Shown in pieces: positions 11,234-23,300 of a stretch of 64,000 bases of DNA; positions within the stretch are counted from its first letter, which is position 1; every line of letters begins with the position of its first letter. A program made the translations under genes and the position numbers. The stretch covers positions 13,946,450 through 14,010,449 of the forward strand of contig OZ007507.1 of NCBI GenBank assembly GCA_963931865.1, read 5' to 3'. This stretch comes from Axinella damicornis. Taxonomy: Eukaryota; Porifera; Demospongiae; Axinellida; Axinellidae. Under the pieces are notes generated by a model. That model searched no databases. It was not told where the DNA came from and saw nothing but the letters and a program-made list of their open reading frames with translations.

Positions 11234-11734
11234 CTCTTTAGGGTCCAAATTCTTTCTCTAGGTCATTTTCAGTCTATAAAACACTTAAACATACCCTAAT
11301 TCCTGTTCCCTGGCGTTGATGGGCTCGAAACTGTTCACACAGGTAATTTCAGCTATACTAAGCGTATACGAGACTTAACCACGCCCACCAATCAACAAAC
11401 TTGCAATCAAGTCTCCCGAGAAATGGCAACCTGCCGTAGCTGAAAAACGGGCGATGTATGCTGGAAATGGAGGCCCTACAAAGCCAGACGGCTACTTTCT
11501 AATCCCATTTATGCCAAAATCGATGGAAATGGCCCTCCCAGTCCCGACCAAGACCTTTCTACCCCGGAGCCCAGACACGGCCATGCTGTTTGCACCCTCC
11601 GGGTGCACCCACCCACCTCCCCCAGTCCCGCCCTGTCTGCTGTCACAGAACCTATCTCCCAAGGACATTGCCGGAAGTCACATGATAAAGCTGAAAGTAT
11701 TATGACAACATTTCGTGCTATGGGCCCTAAAGGG
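11234..11734. mobile_element. TTAA-flanked miniature element (piggyBac-like)
   Basis: TTAA (11230-11233) precedes CTCTTTAGGG, and CCCTAAAGGG precedes TTAA (11735-11738), so short inverted ends lie between duplicated TTAA targets. No transposase. Its interior (11420-11700) matches 26000-26260, and in reverse orientation matches the head of the 44-bp minisatellite at about 32690-32780. Confidence 0.75.
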
Positions 11735-11740
11735 TTAATG

Positions 11741-11783
11741 ACCCCCCCCCCCCCACACCCACACACACACACACACACACACC
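11741..11783. repeat. C-tract plus (CA)n microsatellite
   Basis: A run of about 14 C is followed by CA repeats directly after the right end of the TTAA element. Confidence 0.9.
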
Positions 11784-11867
11784 TTATTATGACCACATGT
11801 GTATACTGCTGGGCATCCACATATCAAACCTCGAGTAGTGGGTACAATACCTCCCAAATCTAACTCC

Positions 11868-12050
11868 TAAAAATAATTTGTGCAAGTTGCAGTAGAACGG
11901 AAATAACATTCAGTCCTGTAAAAAGCACTAATTTAAGCAATGGCGGAATACTGACCTCACTATCATTCCAAAGCTCACGCAGGAGCATGTCCATTTCCAC
12001 AGAATCTCCTCCCATCCTGTCGTCAAATAAGCAAGTCTGGTACCGGAGTT
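11868..12050. repeat. Dispersed repeat copy (pairs with 1160-1365)
   Basis: Same block order as at 1160-1365. It lies between the microsatellite and the 12162 element. Confidence 0.6.
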
Positions 12051-12161
12051 CTACTACCGGAAGAAGTAACGGGCGAATACGAACCTCCGTAAACTTGCAC
12101 TCCCTCCTCTGGCTGATATAGCTCTATCTATGCGCATTTTTGCGTTTAATTTGTCGACGTA

Positions 12162-13134
12162 GGGTAAACTCGCCATATATTGGACGCTTCCAATTGCTGG
12201 ACACATCCGCTAAAATGCTACGCGTGTACGTTAATTTTGCACGATAAATTCCGCAAAAATTTCTAATTAATGCCCAGTCCACGTACTGTGTGGACTGAGA
12301 AAAGTGAAACTTTCTGATGTAATTTGGCTCTGTCCAAATCTGCGATGTGTAACTGGTGTATAATTTTGCTGTTTTCTAAAAGGGGACTTAAGAAGTTGTT
12401 AGGATTTAGGAATTTCTCAGGGCAGTAGTAAAAGAGCTACAAGTGCCATTATTCAGATATCATCAGTACAACTTCTTTTGAGTTTGCAGGAATAATTTGG
12501 TAGAAATTGGTACGACTTTACTCGTCTAAACTCACCATTACCTAATGGTACCTATTTGCCTATTCTTGGACAGCACTATAGCTGTTTAGTTGCCCATTTT
12601 CAAAACTGTAATTCCCTAACTGAGCATTGTTTTTTTGTCAAACTTTCACCTAATGATCTGCTATAATATCATCTTATCATCTTTGCAACCTCCAAAATGC
12701 CGACTGGGTATGCAACGATTGTGTATAATTGTGGAGATTCATGCTATTCACATTGTGTAACGATTGGGTGTTTGATCTAGCGATATACATTTGATTTGGC
12801 GAGCGAAAACAGCGAACAAAGAAATTAATATTTTTCTTAGTTGCTCTTCTTACACGTAACTTACTTACCAAATATGGGAATTTTTTATAGCTTGCTGATT
12901 TTGTTAAAAATCATGTCCATCAAATGGTAAAAGTGTCCATTATCTGGTACACAAAGTGGTGTCCAAAGTTAAGGTACTGTTGCCCAACAATTGGATCAAA
13001 ATTAATGTTTACAATTTTCAGGCACTCTCCTATCCTTAGACATGTCTTGGAGTAAACAGGAAGATTTATGGGTGTTAATCAAATTTTTGAGAGAACTTTG
13101 TTTCTTAAGTGTCCAATATATGGTGAGTTTACCC
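12162..13134. mobile_element. TA-flanked miniature element, 973 bp (mariner-like ends)
   Basis: GGGTAAACTCGCCATATATT at the left and AATATATGGTGAGTTTACCC at the right are inverted copies with one mismatch in the first 24 bases. Both sit against a TA (12160-12161 and 13135-13136), the target duplication typical of Tc1/mariner-type elements. No transposase frame. Its right end lies 23 bp before the ATG of the CARD exon, so it occupies the 5' UTR or promoter of the NLR gene. Confidence 0.8.
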
Positions 13135-13157
13135 TAGCTGCGTCCGCTGTGCGCGTC

Positions 13158-13482
13158 ATGGCGAGTATTGCAAATGCTCGTGGACAGGGGCTTAGTGCAG
13201 AAAAACTGGCATTTCGTCAGCACTGTGGCGATTTAATCTACGCCATTGGGGACCCAGATGTGCTGTCGTGGAAGTTGTACTCCAACGACCTTATCTCGGC
13301 TAACACTAGGGATGAAATTGTGGCAAAGCAAACCAAGCAACAGAAAAGCAGTGTCCTGCTTGCCGCCGTGGAGAGGAAGATTAATGTGGACCAAAGTGTC
13401 TTTCACGGGCTTGTGGAGCTACTCCGAGAGCAAGACGATCCGGTGCTGCGAAGGGAAGGAGATCGTCTCCAAGAAACGTATC
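13158..13482 (+). CDS. NLR gene exon 1: CARD-like domain
   Basis: ATG at 13158 starts MASIANARGQGLSAEKL. The frame also runs upstream into the transposon end, so I take this Met as the start. Residues about 15-108 have the six-helix pattern of a CARD/death-fold domain: FRQHCGDLIYAI, DPDVLSWKLYSNDLIS, a basic stretch with KQTKQQKSSVLLAAVE, and FHGLVELLREQDD. The exon ends after 108 codons plus one base at a GTAAGT donor (13483). That phase joins in frame to the acceptor at 17706, which opens the NACHT-LRR exon. CARDs recruit partners by homotypic contact (established); the partner is unknown. A further exon in the intron cannot be excluded. Confidence 0.7.
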
Positions 13483-13688
13483 GTAAGTTTGCAAGTTAAT
13501 TTATACAGCTATAGCTAGCCATAGGAACTAGCTAATTTTCTATCTCTATACTATCTTCTGCATAAGGTATATAGTCCAGCAGAAGACATGGCAGGAAACT
13601 TATATCACAAACAATTTGCTTAGCTACAGCTATATAGAGCGGTTGCATGACTGACTACTTCCGCATGGCAAAAGAACATGGAGTTCAA

Positions 13689-14278
13689 TAGCCTCGTTCC
13701 CAGGCCGTTTCTCCCTCCCAAAACTCATTCCCAGACATCCACGCCCACCGGCGGAGAACGTCTGGTGGTTTAAGTTACATTTCTTGTCACAGAGGCGTGT
13801 CCAGCGTAGGTGTAATTGAAGTGCTGATTGCGCTAAGAATCAGAGAAATTTGAAGCTAAATGCTCCTTTCTGTACTATTTGTCATGCAGCCCTACCTTCA
13901 AGTAGTCAGCGACGTCCCCTAACCCCTGAAACATCGGCTGCTAACAGAAGGGCGGTGGACTTCTTCGTTATTCCGGTATTGCCGTAAACCGTTGCTCTTC
14001 GAAGTTGGAGATAGCTGAAAGGTTCATAGAAACTACGAAGGGGTGTCATCAACCAACAGCGAAGTAAGTCCTCGTTATAAACTGAGCTAGCTGTTTTTGA
14101 CTCCTCGATCGATCGGTGACGTAACCCACAATAATTAGTAGCAAATTACGCGCACGCTCTTCGAGTTCATTGGCCATCTCAAATTCAAGATGGGAAGGTG
14201 TTAGTGACAAGAAATCGCACTCAAAACACCAGACCTTCTCCGTGGGGGTGCGTGCGTGAAGGGCTGGGCACGAGACTA
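13689..14278. mobile_element. Foldback miniature element in NLR intron
   Basis: It starts TAGCCTCGTTCCCAGGCC and ends CTGGGCACGAGACTA. Inner segments pair, for example TTTCTTGTCAC (about 13788) with GTGACAAGAAA (about 14201), and AACGTCTGGTG with CACCAGACCTT. Noncoding. It sits about 200 bp into the 4.2 kb intron. Confidence 0.65.
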
Positions 14279-14761
14279 CAGAAACTACTGTCTCACTTGT
14301 ATTCCACGTCGCATAGCTGCTCGATCTAATCGGCATGGTAACTGCGCTACAGCGGCAGTTGACACAGTAGTACTTTGTAAGTTCCAAGCTGCTTGCGTTT
14401 CGAAGATCACTGTAGAAATTGCTACTATTTTTTGCCATACAGTCATATGAGAGAAACGGAGTATAACGGAGGGCGTTTTGGTTGTTGTATGGCCGGTGAC
14501 GTCAATTGCTACCGCTCTATAACAGCTTGGAATACAGCCAGCTTTTTGCAAAGTTCCATGGCAACTCAAGTATGATAATATATTTCTGGTTGCATAGCAA
14601 CACATGCCTAACATTATGAGTGACATTAATTCACAGAACATTGTCTAGTCTGACAGATTTGTGAGCTCAACAGAATAGCTGTAGCCAAGGACCAATAAAG
14701 AACCAACTCCATGGAGTTAGCTGTAAGCTAATGGTAGATGTTAGTTGCCATGTGTCCTTGG

Positions 14762-15228
14762 CAGGGCCGGCGCCATAGGGGTGGCCGGGGCGGCCATGGC
14801 CGCCCCACTTTTTGGCTCCCCTTCAAAAAAATAATAATACCTTCAAGCCTAGATACGTAGCTATATATGTACCTTGATTCTCGTGTGCTAACATTCGACG
14901 TACTCCAGTCATCGATTCTAGTTATCGATACTCTGCGTCTGGGAACGTGCCCAGAATGCTACGCCTTCTTTTTCGGTGCGCCGCCGCTGATGCTACCAGT
15001 TGACTATGGCCCAGCGAATCAATCCTAAGGATATTGGCGATCTATCTACAAAGCCTTACCAGCCACATCACATTTCGTTTCCATCTCGAACATTTAAAGT
15101 TGGTACTACTGAGATGCTACGAGAGCGCTTCCCGATCGCTAAAAGAAAATCGTGAAATAAATTTTCCGTGCTTCGCCGGTCGACCTTACCACTGCCGCCC
15201 CACTTCAAAACAGCTGGCGCCGGCCCTG
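14762..15228 (+). mobile_element. Short DNA transposon remnant with CAGGGCCGGCGCC ends (hAT-like)
   Basis: CAGGGCCGGCGCC at the left and GGCGCCGGCCCTG at the right are perfect inverted ends, flanked by a 5-bp direct repeat CTTGG. Inside, a 50-codon frame starting at the ATG near 15006 (MAQRINPKDIGDLSTKPYQP...) resembles the N-terminus of hAT/ZMYM1-type transposases before it stops. This suggests an internally deleted copy. The hAT label is inferred from ends and fragment; the 5-bp flank is shorter than the usual 8 bp. Confidence 0.6.
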
Positions 15229-15490
15229 CTTGGTCAGAATAATGATTACTGTGATCCTGAGTGTATAATTAAAACAAATGGCAAAATGTTATGCAACCAG
15301 GAGCGGCTGTTGTTGTGGCTGGGACCACTGGATATAGTAGTGGGGAAGTCCCAGGGTAACTCCCGGATGAGTACATACCAACCTATAATTACAGTAGTTT
15401 CCACAGCAACTCAACCACATCTTGGACTACTACACCTGTTTAAGGTTCCGGGATAGTGCTGTGCCCACTCATTGCACCACAAATACTAAT

Positions 15491-15880
15491 ATACCTGTCC
15501 TTTGATTGTTATGGCTGCTGTGTACACAATGCAATTGCATTGAAGAAGCATGCACACTTGTCACTGTGACGTCATGCGTTATTTCCAAACTGAGTTCACT
15601 TCCTGCTCATTTTTAGTGTCATAACTTCTGGTGCGATCTGTGTCCTTAAGTTCTGCTATGCTCTCCGTCAGACTCACATTCTGATGACATGCACATGCAA
15701 CTGCTCCATGCACATTCAGCACATGCAACTGCTCCATGCACATTCAGCACCTGCATGTACTCGCTCAGGCTCGCCCCACAATGTCCTGCATTCTCCTAGT
15801 ATACCTGTCCTTTGATTGTTATGGCTGCTGTGTACACAATGCAATTGCATTGAAGAAGCATGCACACTTGTCACTGTGAC
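15491..15880. repeat. 80-bp direct duplication plus short tandem repeat
   Basis: TATACCTGTCCTTTGATTGT through GTCACTGTGAC occurs at 15491-15570 and again, essentially unchanged, at 15801-15880. Between them ACATGCAACTGCTCCATGCA is repeated in tandem (about 15690-15750). Confidence 0.85.
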
Positions 15881-17705
15881 TGCAAAACCATTAATTAGCT
15901 TGCCTCGCTGTCATGGCTAGCCAGTGGAGGCAGTTCCTGTACTTTGGCACAAGAAATAGCCTGCCGTGTGTACGAGGGCGGACTTTTATGGATGTCTGCG
16001 GGGAATAGACTCCTCCCTCGAGGGACTGACGGATGGTTTTAGCGATTACTTGACCTGGAGTGGAGTTATGACCTGGGAAGTCTCGTGAGTAACGATTTTG
16101 TGGGCTGTGTCGGTCCATGATACTCAATAGAAACGTTTTGCTTCCGTATATCTGGATAAACTTCCGTCAGTCGCTAATAACTATTCCAAAAGGTGCCACT
16201 GTGCGCTTCAGCAGTTTCCTGAGCAACGCAGTGCTGCGTTAGCTTGTGTGCGAGTTAGTTAAACGTATAGTGGCAATAACTAGCAAACTATACATGATCA
16301 GTGGACGGTTTTGCTGCATGAACTTAGCTATGTGTGGTGCTTATGTGTACCGATTTTCATTTCATATGGCCTTAGTGTAGTTGTCAAATTAATGAAAATG
16401 TTTGTATATATGAAATTACTATCCTGTTAACCTTAAGGTGACCATAGGTGTTGTACCCACCCACTACTGCTACTAGTTAATCATTATGTGGATATAGTTG
16501 GGGCGAGCCTGAGCGAGCCCCACACTAGCGTGACTTCATTGTGCTGTGAGTGTGTATGTTTGCTTGCTTGTTTGCTTGCTTGGATCTTGCAATTACTGTA
16601 AATTTTAAATCAGCGAATTTCACTTGCACGTGTACAATAATATTCAAATTCAACGAACTCTACACACCTCCTCAATGCAAGGAATTGTGAACCATCTAGC
16701 TGCCTGTTCAACGGACGATGGTGACAACAAAGACGGAGAGACCACTCGTTGACATTGGCTAGCCTTCTCGGTGGCGACACTGACAAAGACCGGAGACTGC
16801 TCGTGGACCTACCACCACGGCCAGTGATGTTCGGCTGCTAGACTGCTTCAGCTATAAATGCTAACCTGACTCACAGTTGCTGTGATGTGCACGAGTGAAT
16901 GTTTAGTGCTATGATTTCTGTGGCCTATGCTCATTGCCTGGCCACATTCTGATGACAGTCACGTGAATGCAACTGCTCCTTGCATGTCCGAGGCTGAGGT
17001 ACGCGCATGCACTTCACTCAGGTTTGTCCTGCATTCCACTAGTTAGCCTGATGCTATGTGGTAAGCAGGGGCATAGGCATAAATTTAAAAAAGGGGCTTC
17101 CAAGAAGTGGTATGGCTGCTGCCAAAGGCAGTGCATAGAGGTGCGTAGTGTTGATCAATCCGCGCAAAGCGAGGAAATTTTTTTTGCAGTCATTTTTCAA
17201 TTACCTGGATGTGCTCTGCTTTCTGGTTTCCCTGCAATCCGTGACCACATCTCACTCTTGACGTACGTACGTGAAAAAGAAAATTATGTAAAATGGTAGG
17301 CCCACGCCTACTAATTATCAGCACGTGGCGATTGAGTTATATAACATGGAGCACATTGTTATGATGTTATGCCTATAGCGCTGCGCTGAGAGGCAGAGAT
17401 GCTATACTTGCAGCGCCAAGTGTTATCACAGTGTATTGAGCAACAGAAGGTCAGAAGTACTGCAACAGGAACATTTAGCCAGCTAAAACAGTCTCAGTTA
17501 GTGTGTGGGCCTCAGTTTGAAATCTTGGTCCGGTCCCAATTCCTGTGTAACTTACTTTGCATGTATTGAAGTGTGGTGACTAAGTACGGTCTGATTGAAA
17601 ATGCATGCCAGTGGTCGAACGAATGTGGTCAAACATGCAAAGTGGTCAAAATTTGGTAATCAGATCTAGATGTTTTAATAGTCTTAATTACTCACTTTTC
17701 TGCAG
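15881..17705. other. NLR intron, remainder
   Basis: No exon recognised. Part of 16940-17030 is a diverged copy of the 15675-15790 sequence (ACATTCTGATGACA, CAACTGCTCC). A polypyrimidine run and TTTTCTGCAG at 17697-17705 form the acceptor of the NACHT exon. Confidence 0.5.
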
Positions 17706-20308
17706 ATCATAAGACTAAATTCAAGCACGGATTTCCAAGTTACTGCCGTCAAACTTCTATAGACACTCCATTATCAATCTATGCGGATCACCTTAGGAGC
17801 TTCTACTGTTCACGTGAATTACCTCAGTACTCCAAGTGGCCTACTATAATACGTCCGGGTCATCAGTACGTAAACCTAACAGTGACAGAGAAGGATGACC
17901 TCGCCAAGCAGGAAGCTGATGAGTTCATCATGGCACTGCTTCAAGGAGATGTTAACCAAATCCTACACACAAGGGACCCTATACAATTGAAAGATATTGT
18001 GAGGCATAAAACTCTCAAATGTGTGCTGGTAGAGGGAGCTCCAGGCATTGGCAAAAGCACATTTGCTTGGGAGGTGTGTAAACGGTGGGGCAAAGAAGAA
18101 CTTTTCCAACAGTTTTCGCTTGTGGTTTTGCTGAGTTTGAGGGATGCTAGTATGCATAATGCCAAAACTCTAGCTGAACTCTTCCATTATGATGATGAAA
18201 AATTGCAAAGCCAAATCATCGATGACCTTGTAAGAAGCCAGGGTAAAGAACTGCTTATAGTGATGGATGGACTTGATGAACTTCCTGAATACTGCTTGCA
18301 TGAGTCATCAGTATTTTCAAGGCTTATCAATGGAACCAGTCTTCCTCGAGCTACACTTCTCATCACTAGCCTGCCATCAAGTTTTCCAACCGTCTTGATG
18401 CCTAACATATCATACTGTGTTGAAATACTTGGTTTTACGAACCAAAGCATTGAAGATAATGCTGAATGTATGCTTAAAGGAAGCGACAGAAGCGATAATA
18501 CCAGTCGTTTCATGCAGTACCTGTCTATGCACCCTAAAGTTAAAAAAATGCTATTCATTCCTCTTTACAGTGCTATTGTTTCTGAACTATACCGGAAGTG
18601 TAGACGGACCAAAAAATCACAACCAACTATAACAGAAATCTGTACTTCGCTATCGTACAGCCTATTACTTCGCCATATAGATAACCACCCGGAATTTGCA
18701 AGTAAAAGTTTGGAAATAAACTCATTTTCAGACCTGCCAGGTGAAATCTATCGAAATTTTAAGCACTTGTGTGAACTTTCATTTGATGGAATATGTGATG
18801 GACAGTATGTATTTTCAGGGCTTGGAAAGTCCTTTAATCATCTTGGATTCATGAGTGCCATGCGTGAACATTTTGTCGACAAACGACCGCGTGTTTCCTA
18901 CCGTTTTATGCACCTCACAGTACAGGAGTACTTAGCCGCGGTGCACATTTCAATGATGACACCTGATAAACAGTTGAGAGTGTTGAAAACATGCCGTTTG
19001 AAAGAGCAGTTCAAGACTGTTATGCAGTTTGCAGCAGGAATCACGGGTTTCAAACAGCTGAATCTGAGATCCATCAGGGACCTCCTTTCTAGGCATGTGT
19101 ATGTACACAAAGGGTTACAGCGAATTTTTACTACCAATGCAATTAGATGGCTCTATGAGTCACAACAGAGGAGTTGTTTGAGTGTGTTTGAAGGCTGTGT
19201 CACTGTTCTCACTGGTGAGTACAATCCTTTAACTCCTTTTGACTGTTTAGCTTTGGGGTACTGCATACATAACAGCCCATATGGAAGCAGCAATGTCAAC
19301 AGAGTTTCCGAATTTGATTGTTCTGCTGAATCTAATCCACGGCAATGGAATCCTTACGAACAGAACCCATGTTTCTTGGTTCTTGACCTTTCAGGTTGCT
19401 CCATTGGAGACGATGGGCTGCAAATTCTGGCAAGTGCACTAAAGAGTTGTGATTTTTCTAATGCCGGTTGTATCAAAACTGTTTTACTCTCGCGCAATAA
19501 CTTAACATCACGATACTTCAAGTGCATTCCTCAGCAGTTTTTTAAGGGACTTGAAATATTAGAGTTGGGAGAAAATAACCTGGATTCAATCGCTTGTTCG
19601 TACCTCGCTGAAATTGTTCCTACTATGGACAACCTGCACACCCTTTGTTTGGATAACAATCCAATAGGTTGCAGTGGTATGATGAAGTTGGTTGAGGCTC
19701 TAAGTGCAGGAACCTCTCTCAAAGAACTAGACTTGAAGAACACTGGTATTGGTAGTGATGATATTCGGGCAATATGCCACCTTCTGTCTTGTTCACATGC
19801 AATAGTATATCTGAATGTCGCAGGGAATGAACTGCAGCCTGAATGTGTTACCTTACTTGCAAAGACGCTCACCATCAATTCGTCTTTAAAAACAATGATT
19901 CTGAATGACTCAATCATGGATGTCAATAGTACAAAGGTAATGGCATCAATGTTGCAAACCAATCAAAGTCTAACTGAACTTCAAATTGTTCACTGTCGTG
20001 TTGAGGAGTGCGCTGCCTCACTCATAGCTGGAGCATTAACCGAAAACAGTGTTTTGAAGAAGCTTGATATGAGTGCTAATCCGATAGGTGTCAGAGGAGC
20101 TTCAGAAATCTCCCAAATGCTCAAGAAGAATAATTCATTGACTGAGCTGGAATTGAAAGATATTTCACTGAGTAATGGTGATGTAATGGCACTTCTTGAC
20201 AGTTTGCAACACAATGCAGTAGTTAAAATCGGATTGTCTTTCTGCATTCACAATTCAGTAGACCTCCAGTACATGGAACATAGGGTTCGCTTTTATGCTG
20301 ATATTTAA
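17706..20308 (+). CDS. NLR gene exon 2: NACHT NTPase and leucine-rich repeats
   Basis: The exon is open from the acceptor at 17705/17706 to TAA 20306-20308, about 867 residues. No ATG suits an independent start, which supports joining to the CARD exon. It opens with a linker (FYCSRELPQYSKWPTIIRPG) before the NACHT domain. Walker A is EGAPGIGKST and Walker B is LLIVMDGLDEL, about 75 residues later. FMHLTVQEYLAA is the conserved histidine-region motif of the HD2 segment. From about 19371 at least nine 27-28-residue ribonuclease-inhibitor-type LRRs follow, for example LEILELGENNLDSIACSYLA and LKKLDMSANPIGVRGASEIS. NACHT proteins oligomerise after ligand sensing; cytosolic sensing here is inferred from family. 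Joined with exon 1 the protein is about 975 residues. Confidence 0.9.
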
Positions 20309-23300
20309 TCCATGAAATCAGAGCATGCAGTGGGTGATGCTGCAATACCAATCTGACTGTACAGCATTATTCCAGCATTCACACTGCAGGTCAGGCACAC
20401 CTTGAAACTTTGTTCGAGACAACTGCATAATTAACCTTTTTTTCAACGACTTAATCTGGCTAAGACAACTGCACCACAGCCAACAACCATGCGGACTCAT
20501 TATAGTCACTGCAAATATTTCCCGAAAATGCGTAGTGTCCCTTGCTATCCCTACAACATACTCTAGAACTATTTCACATGAAACAGTAAAAGAAGGATGC
20601 AATAGAGATCACAGGAAGAGATAAATAGCTGCTGGATTCCAACCTCTGCTTCTGTGACCAGAATAACTTCCAGAGTGTGGCTCCAGTGGTTGAATGGTAA
20701 GAGTGTCTGCAAGTATCCACTCAAAGCAAATCGCTTTCCAGCCTGCCGCTGCATAATACGAATGGCCCATCTCCTCTGCCAACTTGACCTCAGAAAGAAA
20801 CTTTCATTATGAAGACAAGCCAAGCATCTTAGTAGCGACCATTTTCTCTCTATGAAGTTCGCACCATGTACCAATCTCCCGAACTCGAAACTATACATTT
20901 TCAAGACTGCAAAGAAATGTTGATTCGCATATGGTAGGTTCTAGCTTCCCATATTATAGCTCATATTGTAATCCCACAATTTTAGCAGTTGAGAAAGGGG
21001 GACAAAATGAACCTATATGAACCTATCCACTGTCATTACTTTCTGGTTTAATTTACAACTGGGTGAAGTGGTCACCCGCAATTAATTTTACTGTACATGC
21101 ATGAGCGGTTCTACACACAACATGCATACAATTTTGTGAAGTGACTTTTAATTCATCCTCCTCCTCTTGCTCTCTCACTTTCCTTCCACACAAAGCATCA
21201 CAAACTCACATGAGCTGATCCAATCTGCAAACCTACAGCATACAGTCAAGTGATATCAACGACATTATATAGAACTTTGGATTTCCAGACATGTACATAT
21301 ACAAATCACAGTTGTTAAGCCAGTTGATTGATGTTGCCAATTTTATAATGCCTGTACACCATGCATAATTGTGTGAAGAGAAAGCTGTGTTACTGTTCTA
21401 GTGACAATATGTTCCCCTCACACATGCAGCCACTCACAGATGTGAAGGTCCAACTGGTTAAGAATTAACAGCTTGGAGGAACCCATTCTTTCATTCTTTC
21501 CAACATGGAGAAGGAGGGAGAACTCAGGGAGGGAGGGAAAGAGATGAGAAAGATTAAGGGCTGGCAGTGTTCTTACACTCATCCAAGGTTTGTACCCAGA
21601 ACAATTGTAACTAGCTATTGTTCAAGAGAGCTGTTATTATGGTTTATAATAATAAACCAACACTGTTTTTCTTTGCTGTTAATTAAGTTGCACAATTCAC
21701 TCTTTTCTGCAGAAACAATGAACAAATTTCCAGATACCTAGTCTCTCATTCAGCTTTTGTTTGGGAGGCTGAGGCTCGAAATGATTCCCCAGATATCTCA
21801 ACAAAAAATCTGATGCACTGGAACACTACAAAAATTGAACGTCTCATCTTGGGCAGCATTCAGCAGCCACAGGTCTTCAGCAAGAAGATGGCCACTCATT
21901 CTCTGACAAGGGTATATACTCTATGGTTCAGACCAATTCTCGCTTCGATAACAAACCTGGAAATTAAGGCGGTGAAAAGAGATCTACAAACCCACTCTTG
22001 CATGATTGTGCAGCCCGACCTTAAACAACGATATTCACTCCGTACTGTGTGTGTTTTTGCGCGTGGTGAGTCTCCAGGAGAACTCAGCAACGGTGCCATC
22101 CTTCTAGGTGTACAACACACCAAATAGAAAGCAAACCAACTCTCTAACCAAAAGTGCTTGAAACACAACTTAAGGCCAACACAAAGATGTCAGCGAAAGA
22201 AGAGTCACTGCAAGTTCTCAGCATGCATATGGTTGAATAAAATGAGTGGTTGTATGACATTTATCCTGCAGGTTGAGTCTGAATGTAATGAGCTACCTGT
22301 ATTGCAACCACTTCGTCCAGGGATATGAGTCTATAGAATTCTATAGAATGCCAATCATGCTACAGATGCACACTATTCGCCAGTATCTGGGGGTATACAA
22401 GTGGACTCAGAAATGAACAGACTCCCATCATGGAACCACAAGTGTTGCTACACCATATCACAACTGTGCGTTATATAGCTAGCCATCAGATATTTTCTCC
22501 AACCTATAGCCTCTGACAAATGTATCCATGGCTTTCAAAAAGGGCACCAGAACTGGCTATCAATGCACAAAATGAGCATGCAGCAATACTAAGTGAAACA
22601 AACGGTGGAGTGTCTGCAAACACAAACAGAGCTGTCACTGACTATTAATACTGGAGTGTCCCTCCAAAAGACTGACATTGCTTAAGCCATTATTGGACCA
22701 CCACACTGATGTGATGTTCACCAGGCTTTAACTTGCATGAGTGAATGGATCTGGTACTCATACATCTTCCTCATCATATTAATGACCACAGTAGTATCCA
22801 CTGCCATGTCAGAAAGATAGCCGTCATCACTGCACTGTCAAAAGGGACCCATGCATAACAGAGAACTGATAGCCTCCCCCAATCCTTGCTGTGTAGTACG
22901 TACTGCATGTGCTGTGCCCAGTTGTACTAGTGCAGACTGTCTGGTTGCAGCTGCCAGCTGCCTTTCTGCAACACTGTGTAAATAGGAATCCTGTGTGGGT
23001 CATTTCCCTGCAGACTGGTCCTTCCTCTTACCTTATTTGGCTGCAAAAGCTTGAGCCTCCTCCTTGCTGTTACTCCCACCATATATAAAAGCCTGTCTTC
23101 ATAAACCTATCGTCACTTTTTTAATCCAGTCCACCCTCCACAGTTGCCCAACCATAATATGCTCAGACCTGTCAGCATCTTTTGATTATTGTGCATGAGT
23201 TTCTCATCTTCAGCAAAAACGGCCCATGCCTTCTTGACTACAGTTTGGACCTGCAGCAGCTGCCATCGATATCTAGCTCTGGATGTCTTTGTTGAACCAG

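Noticed and set aside
11509..11820. Minus-strand frame of 103 residues
   Set aside because: It lies across the miniature element and the C/CA microsatellite.
13068..13157. Upstream ATG for the CARD protein
   Set aside because: This part is the inverted end of the mariner-like element; the domain begins after the ATG at 13158.
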